NCBI GenBank assembly: GCA_019421385.1
Contig: JAHZFK010000057.1
Coordinates: 1-13,089, forward strand
Reading direction: 5' to 3'
Source: Clostridiales bacterium
GTDB lineage: Bacteria > Bacillota > Clostridia > Oscillospirales > Butyricicoccaceae
DNA: 13,089 bases
The notes below the pieces were generated by a model. It made no database searches and was not told where the DNA came from. It saw nothing but the letters and a program-made list of their open reading frames with translations. Positions 7,379 to 13,089 of this stretch are shown here, in pieces. The translations under genes and the position numbers were made by a program. Within the stretch, counting starts at the first letter, position 1. Each line of letters opens with the position of its first letter.

Positions 7379-7404
7379 AAAAATACCGGTTGAAAAACCG
7401 GTAT
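7379..7404 (-). terminator. Intrinsic terminator of the lysine riboswitch
   Basis: On the - strand, a 9-bp stem (7404-7396 with 7391-7383, ATACCGGTT/AACCGGTAT) closes a TTTC loop and is followed directly by TTTTTC. It lies between the aptamer and asd, as expected for a riboswitch that stops transcription when lysine is bound. Confidence 0.88.
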
Positions 7405-7419
7405 GATCTATACTATAAT
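7390..7419 (+). promoter_or_regulatory. Possible antisense promoter inside the riboswitch terminator region
   Basis: On the + strand, TTGAAA (7390-7395), an 18-base spacer and TATAAT (7414-7419) resemble a sigma-A promoter. It would start near 7426, run antisense to the riboswitch, and read toward the SpoIID-family gene at 7712. The -35 box is made of terminator loop and stem bases, so the resemblance may be partly accidental. Confidence 0.35.
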
Positions 7420-7469
7420 AGAAAGAGTGGACGGGCCACGGCTTTCTAAACAGGATAGCTCTCCACCGG
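7398..7469 (-). promoter_or_regulatory. Candidate antiterminator of the lysine riboswitch
   Basis: On the - strand three complementary blocks nest in order: CCGGT (7469-7465) with ACCGG (7402-7398), CTAT (7458-7455) with ATAG (7416-7413 or 7411-7408), and TAGAAAG (7448-7442) with CTTTCTA (7425-7419). An inner GTGG/CCAC stem continues the last one. The outer block uses the 5' arm of the terminator and the middle one uses the 3' strand of P1, so this fold excludes both the closed aptamer and the terminator. The sequence supports the pairing; the function is inferred. Confidence 0.5.
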
Positions 7470-7626
7470 CATTTCTGCTGATGACAGACGCAGGGATATT
7501 CTCCGGAACGTCCAGCACGGCCTTGCCGCAACAAGAACCGGCTTCGGCGGAAGACCCTTTCTCGGCTGCTTAAACGGGTTTACGGACCCTCCCAGACGAT
7601 ACTGATGAAAACCGCGCCTCTATCTG
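7451..7626 (-). promoter_or_regulatory. Lysine riboswitch aptamer (L box)
   Basis: Read on the - strand, this leader matches the L-box pattern known from B. subtilis lysC. It opens with AGATAGAGGCGCG, has AGTAT soon after, then CCGCCGAAG in the middle, GGCCGTGC further on, and closes with TGGAGAGCTATCC. GATAG (7624-7620) pairs with CTATC (7458-7454) to form P1. The total of about 175 bases is normal for the family. It lies directly upstream of asd-dapA-dapB. Lysine binding should stabilise P1 and allow the downstream terminator to form. A covariance-model search was not possible, but the conserved segments fall in the right order and spacing. Confidence 0.93.
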
Positions 7627-7648
7627 TGAAAACAAACTTTTCGTTCTT

Positions 7649-7677
7649 ATTGTAAGGTAAGGCAATTTATTTGTCAA
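7649..7677 (-). promoter_or_regulatory. Promoter of the lysine riboswitch and asd-dapA-dapB operon
   Basis: On the - strand, a perfect TTGACA (7677-7672), a 17-base spacer and TACAAT (7654-7649) lie 22 bases before the aptamer. Transcription should begin near 7642, giving a short lead-in to P1. Confidence 0.88.
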
Positions 7678-7711
7678 TAGAACGCATGAAAATTTAGAAG
7701 GAGTTGAAACA

Positions 7712-9415
7712 ATGAAAAGGATCGTTTCCTTGTTGCTTTGCATGATCATATCGTTCGGGGTCCTATGTGTGGTTCCGGCTTCTGCAGTGGATACCAACGT
7801 CATACTGCGTGTTGGATTGACGATTAGTGGTGCAAGCAGTTTTGCAGATCCCAAACTGGAAAATGTATCTGGAGAGCCGACAGGATATACCATTGGACAG
7901 ATGCAGGGAACGACATTTTCCGGCGGCACGTCGATTTCCTCTTCGCAGCTGACCATTCAATTGGTGAACGATGCTTTTCAGGTGAGCGATACGGCAACCG
8001 GGAAAGTGCTGTACACGTCGGCCCAGGGGGCAGACCATCTGGCAATCCGTCCGAACAGCGCGTTGACTTGGTTTAAGGGTTACAAATGGAAGGGTGATTT
8101 TGTATATCGCCGTGCCTCCGGCAATAACCTTACGGTTATAAATTATGTTGGTTTGGAAGATTATGTGAAGGGCGTTCTGCCGTATGAGATCAGCGCGGAT
8201 TGGCCGGCTGAGGCACAGAAGGCGCAGGCGGTATGTGCACGCTCCTTTGCGCTGGGTACGCATAAGCATACAAGCGATGGTTATGATTTATGCAATACGA
8301 CAAACTGTCAGGTGTATCTTGGGACGAACCTTGCCACAGCTGCTTCGGATGCAGCAGTGGACGCAACGAGCGGTGAGTATTTGACTTACAACGGGGAGAT
8401 GGTCATTGGCTATTTCTTCTCTTCGGACGGTGGCGCTACAGAGGATGCAGTCAACGTTTGGGGCGGAGACTATCCGTATTTGCAGGGTAAGGAAGATCCC
8501 TATGAAACCTATGACAGCTCTTGGAGTGTCACGTTGACGGCTGACGAAGTGCGCCAAAAGCTGCTGAATGCAGGATATTCGATCGGTACGATTGCAAACG
8601 TTCAGGTGACAAAACGCACCGACACGGATAATGTCAATGAGGTGACGGTGACCGATACGGATGGAAAAACGGTGACTGTGCAGCGTGACAAGGTGCGCAC
8701 CGTTTTTGGATTGGATAGTATTCGCTATACCATTACGCCGAATGCGTCCAAATCGGCTTCTGCTGCGCTGCTGCAAAGCGCAAGCTTAAAGATCGTTCCT
8801 TCTACGCATAAAGTGACGCTGGATGGAAAAGCAGTTGAACCGCAGGGATATAACATCGAGAACAATAACTACTATAAGCTGCGCGATATTGCTTACATAC
8901 TGAATGGTACGGATAGCCAGTTTAATGTTTCGTGGGATTCAGATGCGAACCGCATTGAGCTGACCAGTGATACCGCGTATCAGACGGTAGGCGGCGAGAT
9001 GACGGATTCGGTGTCCACGCAGATCAAAAGCTGCATGCCTTCCAGTGCAACGATTGTTCTGGATGGCAAAACAATCTCTCTGACAGGCTATCTGGTCAAT
9101 GGCAATAACTATTACAAACTGCGTGACGTAGGGAGTGCGCTAGGATTTGGCGTGGACTATGATTCGGACAAGCAGACGGTTGTCATTGATTCTGCTCCAT
9201 CATCTTCGGAGGATCCGGAGGGGCCGGTTGTACCGGAAACCCCAGAAACACCTGTAACACCTGCTGTTCCACCTGTCAGCTATACCTTCACGGGCAGCGG
9301 CTGGGGACATAGCGTTGGTATGAGTCAATGGGGCGCACATGCAATGGCGCAACAGGGCTTTACCTATGAAGAAATCTTGAAATTCTATTATACTGGCATT
9401 GAGATCGCCGGTTGA
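7712..9415 (+). CDS. Secreted SpoIID/LytB-domain protein with two inserted stalk domains
   Basis: SpoIID-family enzymes are lytic transglycosylases that cut peptidoglycan glycan strands, best known from engulfment during sporulation. The protein has 567 residues. A signal peptide spans 1-25 (hydrophobic core, PASA cleavage box). The SpoIID core runs from about 30 to 341: NYVGLEDYVKGVLPYEIS (144-161) has the probable catalytic Glu159, AQAVCARSFAL (171-181) follows, and HKHTSDGYDLCNTTNCQVY (184-202) contains His and two Cys residues that fit the zinc site. Residues 342-523 are an insert with two copper-amine-oxidase-like repeats sharing NNYYKLRD exactly 80 residues apart, then a Pro/Glu-rich linker (501-522). 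The terminal SpoIID motif GSGWGHSVGMSQWGAHAMA returns at 528-546. AAGGAG is eight bases before the ATG. The stalk repeats suggest cell-wall attachment. Whether it is SpoIID itself or a vegetative paralogue cannot be told from the window, so no symbol is given. Confidence 0.9.
   Translation: MKRIVSLLLCMIISFGVLCVVPASAVDTNVILRVGLTISGASSFADPKLENVSGEPTGYTIGQMQGTTFSGGTSISSSQLTIQLVNDAFQVSDTATGKVLYTSAQGADHLAIRPNSALTWFKGYKWKGDFVYRRASGNNLTVINYVGLEDYVKGVLPYEISADWPAEAQKAQAVCARSFALGTHKHTSDGYDLCNTTNCQVYLGTNLATAASDAAVDATSGEYLTYNGEMVIGYFFSSDGGATEDAVNVWGGDYPYLQGKEDPYETYDSSWSVTLTADEVRQKLLNAGYSIGTIANVQVTKRTDTDNVNEVTVTDTDGKTVTVQRDKVRTVFGLDSIRYTITPNASKSASAALLQSASLKIVPSTHKVTLDGKAVEPQGYNIENNNYYKLRDIAYILNGTDSQFNVSWDSDANRIELTSDTAYQTVGGEMTDSVSTQIKSCMPSSATIVLDGKTISLTGYLVNGNNYYKLRDVGSALGFGVDYDSDKQTVVIDSAPSSSEDPEGPVVPETPETPVTPAVPPVSYTFTGSGWGHSVGMSQWGAHAMAQQGFTYEEILKFYYTGIEIAG
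8810..9193 (+). repeat. Two tandem stalk-type repeats within the SpoIID-family gene
   Basis: The encoded residues 367-419 and 447-494 share the pattern V-L-D-G-K, a GY turn, N-NNYYKLRD, then alternating hydrophobic residues ending in a V/I-rich strand. The common NNYYKLRD octapeptide recurs at 385 and 465, a period of 240 bases. This matches copper amine oxidase N-terminal-like (stalk) domains of Clostridia wall proteins. The DNA copies differ at many third positions, so the duplication is old. Confidence 0.8.
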
Positions 9416-9442
9416 TTAACCTGCCGTAAAGGAGGCGTATGG

Positions 9443-9469
9443 CATGGGTGCTCAATATGGGCGCCCATG
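9443..9469 (+). promoter_or_regulatory. Hairpin between Shine-Dalgarno and queA start
   Basis: Bases 9443-9451 pair with 9461-9469 (nine pairs, one of them G-U) around a nine-base loop, and are followed by CTTTTGC. The inner 9457-9468 is also a perfect 12-base palindrome. It lies between AAAGGAGG (9428-9435) and the conserved queA ATG. It could be a weak terminator after the SpoIID-family gene, or a structure that affects queA translation. Confidence 0.5.
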
Positions 9470-9503
9470 CTTTTGCAATGAAAAAAAGCGATTTTTATTT
9501 TGA
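9444..9503 (+). other. Possible 19-codon upstream ORF overlapping queA start
   Basis: An ATG eight bases after AAAGGAGG opens a 19-codon frame (MGAQYGRPCFCNEKKRFLF) ending at TGA 9501-9503. It overlaps the first 26 bases of queA in another frame. The Shine-Dalgarno spacing is optimal for this ATG and poor for any start in the queA frame. It may be a translated leader or a coincidence; only the spacing supports it. Confidence 0.25.
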
Positions 9504-10503
9504 TCTGCCGGAGCGTTTGATTGCACAGCATCCGCTGGAGCAGCGGGATGCATCAAGACTATTGGTGCTGGATCGTGCAGATGGTTCAGTAACGCATCGG
9601 CATTTCCGGGATATGCTGGAGTACGTTCAGCCAGGAGATTGCATGGTGTTCAATAATTCCCGCGTCATTCCGGCACGTTTGATGGGACACGCTGTCGGTA
9701 AAACAACGCCGATAGAAGTCTTGTTGTTAACCGACAAGGGGGATGGCCTTTGGGAGTGTCTGACCCGTCCGGGACGAAAAACGCGCGAGGGCGTAGAACT
9801 GGTTTTTGGTGACGGCCTACTGTTGGCTACGGTTGAGTCCGTGCAGCCGGACGGCAATCGGATGATCCGCTTTCATTATGCCGGAATCTTTCTGGAAATT
9901 CTGGATCAGCTTGGCACCATGCCGCTGCCACCCTATATTAAGGAAAAGCTGGACGATCCGGAGAGGTATCAAACCGTGTATTCCAAAACCCCCGGCTCTG
10001 CCGCTGCACCGACTGCAGGACTGCATTTTACGCCAGAATTGTTGGAGAAACTCCGAGAGAAAGGTGTCAAGCTTGCGTTTGTCACGCTGCATGTTGGTCT
10101 TGGTACATTCCGACCAGTCAAGGAAGAGGAAATCACAGATCATGTGATGCACTCAGAATATTATATTATGGATGAGCAAACCGCTGAACAGATCAACAGT
10201 ACACGCAAAAATGGTGGAAAGGTTTGGGCAGTGGGAACGACAGCTTGTCGGACGCTGGAAACAATTGCAGATGAAAATGGGAATGTGCAGCCACAGTCTG
10301 GCTGGACGGATATTTGTATCTATCCCGGATATCGTTTTAAAACGGTCGATCACTTAATCACTAATTTTCATTTGCCAGAGAGCACTCTGATGATGCTGAT
10401 TTCAGCTTTTGCCACGCGTGAAATGATTATGGAAGCGTATCGGCAAGCCATTGAGGAAGAGTACCGCTTTTTCTCGTTCGGTGACTCTATGATGATTTTA
10501 TAA
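9478..10503 (+). CDS. queA: S-adenosylmethionine:tRNA ribosyltransferase-isomerase
   Basis: QueA transfers and rearranges the ribosyl part of AdoMet onto preQ1-modified tRNA, giving epoxyqueuosine at the wobble base of GUN anticodons. From the ATG at 9478 the protein has 341 residues, normal for the family. Family motifs are SDFYFDLPERLIAQHPL near the start, FNNSRVIPARLMG (about 56-68), YSKTPGSAAAPTAGLHF (about 168-184), LHVGLGTFRPV, ITNFHLPESTLMML and the end FFSFGDSMMI. The frame is open to an ATG at 9439, which lies only three bases after AAAGGAGG and would add 13 residues outside the family pattern. The 9478 ATG has no Shine-Dalgarno of its own, so the real start and the way it is translated are open. 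tgt follows 43 bp later, giving two successive steps of one pathway. Confidence 0.95.
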   Translation: MKKSDFYFDLPERLIAQHPLEQRDASRLLVLDRADGSVTHRHFRDMLEYVQPGDCMVFNNSRVIPARLMGHAVGKTTPIEVLLLTDKGDGLWECLTRPGRKTREGVELVFGDGLLLATVESVQPDGNRMIRFHYAGIFLEILDQLGTMPLPPYIKEKLDDPERYQTVYSKTPGSAAAPTAGLHFTPELLEKLREKGVKLAFVTLHVGLGTFRPVKEEEITDHVMHSEYYIMDEQTAEQINSTRKNGGKVWAVGTTACRTLETIADENGNVQPQSGWTDICIYPGYRFKTVDHLITNFHLPESTLMMLISAFATREMIMEAYRQAIEEEYRFFSFGDSMMIL

Positions 10504-10546
10504 ATTAAGATAATGAAAGGCGTTGCGCCAAAACAAAGAGGGAATT

Positions 10547-11689
10547 ATGCAAATCGGAACATTTGAGTTATTAAAGACCGAAGGAAACGCCAGAAGAGGC
10601 GTGTTCTGTACCGCGCACGGTACGGTGCAGACCCCAGTATTTCAGAATGTCGGAACCGCTGGTGCCATTAAGGGCGCAGTGGATGCGTTCGATCTGAAAG
10701 AACTGGGGTGTCAGATTGAGCTTTCCAACACCTATCATCTGCATGTGCGCCCAGGTGACCAGATCGTGAAGCAAATGGGCGGCTTACATCGCTTTATGCG
10801 TTGGGATGGGCCGATGCTGACCGATTCCGGTGGGTTTCAGGTGTTTTCACTGGCAACACTCCGCAAAATCAAAGAAGAGGGTGTAACCTTTCATTCTCAT
10901 GTAGACGGTCGCAAAATTTTCATGGGACCGGAAGAAAGTATGCGCATTCAATCCAACCTTGGTTCGGATATTGCAATGGCGTTTGATGAATGCATTGAAA
11001 ATCCGGCGCCGCGGGAGTATGTGAAAAACTCGATTGACCGTACCACACGTTGGCTCCGACGCTGCAAAGCGGAATTGGATCGTCTCAATAGCTTACCTGA
11101 TACAATCAATCCACACCAAATGCTGTTTGGTATCAATCAGGGCGGAAACTATGATGATCTGCGCATCGAGCATATGCAGCAGATCGCCGAGTTGGATTTG
11201 CCGGGTTATGCGATTGGTGGCTTGGCGGTTGGCGAGAGCACAGAAGTGATGTATCATATTCTGGATGTGGTTCTGCCGCATGCGCCTGTAAATAAACCGC
11301 GCTATCTGATGGGTGTGGGTACGCCTTCCAATATTATCGAAGGCGTTGCCAGAGGTGTGGACTTTTTCGACTGTGTCATGCCGACGAGAAATGCGCGGCA
11401 TGGGCATCTATTTACGCATAATGGCATTCTCAATATCATGAATGCAAAATATCAGACGGATGACCGACCGATTGAGGAGGGCTGTCAGTGCCCGACTTGC
11501 CGCAGATTTTCGCGTGCTTATCTGCGCCATCTGCTCAAGAGCGGAGAAATGCTGTCTCAGCGACTGCTGGTAATGCACAACCTGTGGTTCTATAATCATT
11601 TGATGCAGGAAATTCGGGATGCGCTGGACAACGGCACATTTGCGGATTTCCGTGCAGAGTATAGTGAGAAAATGAGCAAACGGATTTGA
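10547..11689 (+). CDS. tgt: tRNA-guanine transglycosylase
   Basis: Tgt exchanges guanine 34 for preQ1 in tRNAs for Asp, Asn, His and Tyr, the step before QueA. From the ATG at 10547 (AGAGGG four bases before it) the protein has 380 residues, as usual. A TTG 24 bases upstream is in frame but adds nothing conserved. Active-site Asp93 lies in MLTDSGGFQVFSL, the nucleophile Asp275 in GVDFFDCVMPTRNARHG, and substrate-binding GGLAVGE is at 224-230. The zinc ligands Cys313, Cys315, Cys318 and His344 fall in the C-x-C-x2-C and VMHNL motifs. The gene follows queA on the same strand with no terminator between them. A terminator lies 12 bases after its stop, so yajC, often found next in Firmicutes, is not part of this unit. 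Confidence 0.97.
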   Translation: MQIGTFELLKTEGNARRGVFCTAHGTVQTPVFQNVGTAGAIKGAVDAFDLKELGCQIELSNTYHLHVRPGDQIVKQMGGLHRFMRWDGPMLTDSGGFQVFSLATLRKIKEEGVTFHSHVDGRKIFMGPEESMRIQSNLGSDIAMAFDECIENPAPREYVKNSIDRTTRWLRRCKAELDRLNSLPDTINPHQMLFGINQGGNYDDLRIEHMQQIAELDLPGYAIGGLAVGESTEVMYHILDVVLPHAPVNKPRYLMGVGTPSNIIEGVARGVDFFDCVMPTRNARHGHLFTHNGILNIMNAKYQTDDRPIEEGCQCPTCRRFSRAYLRHLLKSGEMLSQRLLVMHNLWFYNHLMQEIRDALDNGTFADFRAEYSEKMSKRI

Positions 11690-11700
11690 AAATATATGTT

Positions 11701-11733
11701 AGAAGCCGGATTCCTTGTGTGAATCCGGCTTCT
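11701..11733 (+). terminator. Terminator after tgt
   Basis: A perfect 13-bp stem (11701-11713 with 11721-11733) closes a seven-base loop. The tail (TGATTCATATTCC) is only partly T-rich, so some read-through into the flippase gene is possible. Confidence 0.75.
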
Positions 11734-11787
11734 TGATTCATATTCCTGTTTTTGTCGGCATACTTTGTTTTGAAATGGGGTTTTGCC

Positions 11788-13089
11788 GTGCGAATTCAGA
11801 AAAAGACCATCCTATATGCCGCAGGTGTTCTAGCCTGCGGGAATATTGTGCTGCAAGTACTGGGATTTCTCTATCGTGTCTTGCTCAGTCATTATGCCGG
11901 TGCGGAAGGACTTGGTGTTTACCGGTTGGTGCACTCGGTTTATTTGGTGTGTAACGCGGGTTGCCTATCCGGTATCACAATGGCATGTTCCCGCCTGAGT
12001 GCGGCAAGCGAGGCGCGGGGGGAGCGCAGCAAAATTGGCATGGTTCTGCGGCTGGCGTTTATGGTCTTTTTTTCCGCTTGTTTGTTCTGTGGTGCGTGTT
12101 TGTTATTGGGAGGCGACAGGATCGCAGATGGCATCTTAGGGGATAGCCGCTGTGCACGCGCTTTTCCGTTTATGTTGCTTTGCCTTGCTTTGACGGGCAT
12201 AGAGAATATCTTCAAATCGCTGTTTATCGGCTTGGAACGGATGCAATATGCAGCGACTTCTGAGGTTTGTGAGCAACTGGTTCGTATTGCTGCCGTATGG
12301 TTTTTGCTTTATCAATATCAGGGAAAAGACTACGGCACGATTGCTATGCTGATTTTTGTCGGCATGGTGGTCAGTGAGGTGTTCAGTGCTGCATTTTTAA
12401 GCTTGCTCTTTCGAAACTGGAAAACGCGGGATATCCATCATACACCGTTGGATTACAAAACCGTGCGTCAGTTTTTCTTCATTGCACTCCCGGTTTCGGC
12501 ATCGGCTCTTTTGGGCAATGCAATCAGTTCGGCTGGTTCGATTCTGTTACCCAAACGGCTGATGATTGCCGGGATGAATTACGAACAGGCACTGTCCGCG
12601 TTGGGCGTTCTGTCCGGCATGGCGATGCCGCTGCTGCTCTTGCCTATTGCGTTGGTTAGTTCGGTTTGTACAGCGTTGCTACCTGCGGTGACCGGTGCGC
12701 AAGCTACAGGAAATAATAAACGGGTGCGGGTATTGGTAGGCAGAGCCATTACGACAGTGGGTCTGATTGCTGTACCAGCAACAGCGGTTTTGATTCCGCT
12801 GGCACCGAAACTCAGTATGCTGTTTTTTGGGCAACCGCTGAGCGTTCCCTATGTTTCGCTGTTAGGAGCGACCGCAGTGGTTTGTTATTATCAAATGGCA
12901 TCCGGCAGCTTGCTCAATGCGATTGGCTTGCAGCATTGGAATGTGGTGGTTTCGGTTGGGGCAGAGTTGTGTCAGGTGATTTTAATGTATCGTTGGTGTG
13001 CTTTGCCATGGCTAGGAATCTATGGTTATTTAATTGCCATGTTGATGACCGGACTTGCTGCATTTATCCTGAATTTCATGATCCTGTAT
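11788..13089 (+). CDS. SpoVB/MurJ-like oligosaccharide flippase, 3'-truncated by window edge
   Basis: This is a multi-pass membrane protein of the MATE-like flippase superfamily (polysaccharide biosynthesis / SpoVB / MurJ). Such proteins move lipid-linked saccharides, including peptidoglycan precursors, across the membrane. The frame is open for 434 codons to the right edge. It begins RIQKKTILYAAGVLACGNIV, the usual first helix of SpoVB-type proteins, followed by GFLYRVLLSHYAGAEGLGVYRL (split here only by the first loop). Long hydrophobic stretches recur about every 35-45 residues, with Arg/Lys in the loops. The GTG at 11788 is chosen because it directly precedes the conserved helix and has GGGG seven bases upstream; an ATG at 11775 is out of frame and a TTG at 11770 is less likely. 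Family members have about 500-550 residues, so about 100 are missing. Whether it is SpoVB, MurJ or an exopolysaccharide flippase cannot be settled here. Confidence 0.88.
   Translation, partial: MRIQKKTILYAAGVLACGNIVLQVLGFLYRVLLSHYAGAEGLGVYRLVHSVYLVCNAGCLSGITMACSRLSAASEARGERSKIGMVLRLAFMVFFSACLFCGACLLLGGDRIADGILGDSRCARAFPFMLLCLALTGIENIFKSLFIGLERMQYAATSEVCEQLVRIAAVWFLLYQYQGKDYGTIAMLIFVGMVVSEVFSAAFLSLLFRNWKTRDIHHTPLDYKTVRQFFFIALPVSASALLGNAISSAGSILLPKRLMIAGMNYEQALSALGVLSGMAMPLLLLPIALVSSVCTALLPAVTGAQATGNNKRVRVLVGRAITTVGLIAVPATAVLIPLAPKLSMLFFGQPLSVPYVSLLGATAVVCYYQMASGSLLNAIGLQHWNVVVSVGAELCQVILMYRWCALPWLGIYGYLIAMLMTGLAAFILNFMILY

Noticed and set aside
7425..7626. Structured ncRNA on the + strand, such as 6S or SRP RNA
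   Set aside because: The + strand matches no consensus I know, while the - strand matches the lysine riboswitch in order, spacing and position upstream of asd.
9416..9477. preQ1 riboswitch before queA
   Set aside because: I looked for the preQ1-I pattern (short hairpin plus A-rich tail) and found only a simple hairpin without the A-rich pseudoknot partner.

Overview
The window looks like a chromosomal segment from a spore-forming member of the Clostridia, probably near the Oscillospiraceae/Butyricicoccaceae. This is inferred from roughly 50% GC, strong AAGGAGG-type ribosome binding sites, a SpoIID-family protein, a SpoVB-like flippase, a lysine riboswitch driving asd-dapA-dapB, and a methionine synthase without its reactivation domain. 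No lineage assignment can be proved without a database search. Most of the window is housekeeping DNA. I see no tRNA, rRNA, CRISPR array or insertion sequence.

Layout. Positions 1-1571 (+) hold the 3' two-thirds of a cobalamin-dependent methionine synthase, cut by the left edge. A bidirectional hairpin terminator separates it from a leftward set: a macro-domain ADP-ribose hydrolase, a WYL-domain transcriptional regulator overlapping it by 8 bp, and a 39-residue ORF of unknown function. Facing the other way from a back-to-back promoter pair at 3352-3411 is a XerC-like tyrosine recombinase (+), which ends at a strong bidirectional terminator shared with the lysine operon.

The lysine operon runs leftward as asd, dapA, dapB (7318 down to 4528). 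These genes make the three consecutive enzymes that convert aspartyl phosphate to tetrahydrodipicolinate. Its leader carries a near-consensus promoter (TTGACA-17-TACAAT), an L-box lysine riboswitch aptamer (about 7626-7451) and an intrinsic terminator (7404-7379). The sequence supports a transcription-attenuation model with a plausible antiterminator.

To the right, all genes are on +. A secreted SpoIID/LytB protein has its catalytic domain interrupted by two copper-amine-oxidase-like stalk repeats. It is followed by queA and tgt, which act in queuosine tRNA modification, then a terminator, then the start of a SpoVB/MurJ-type lipid-linked oligosaccharide flippase that runs off the right edge.

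The observations most worth a second look are: the macro/WYL pair sharing a compact divergent promoter with a recombinase; the 39-residue ORF preceded by a 23-bp inverted repeat; the split SpoIID domain; a promoter-like sequence on the strand antisense to the riboswitch; and the unclear start of queA, where a well-placed Shine-Dalgarno serves a 19-codon out-of-frame ORF and a hairpin.
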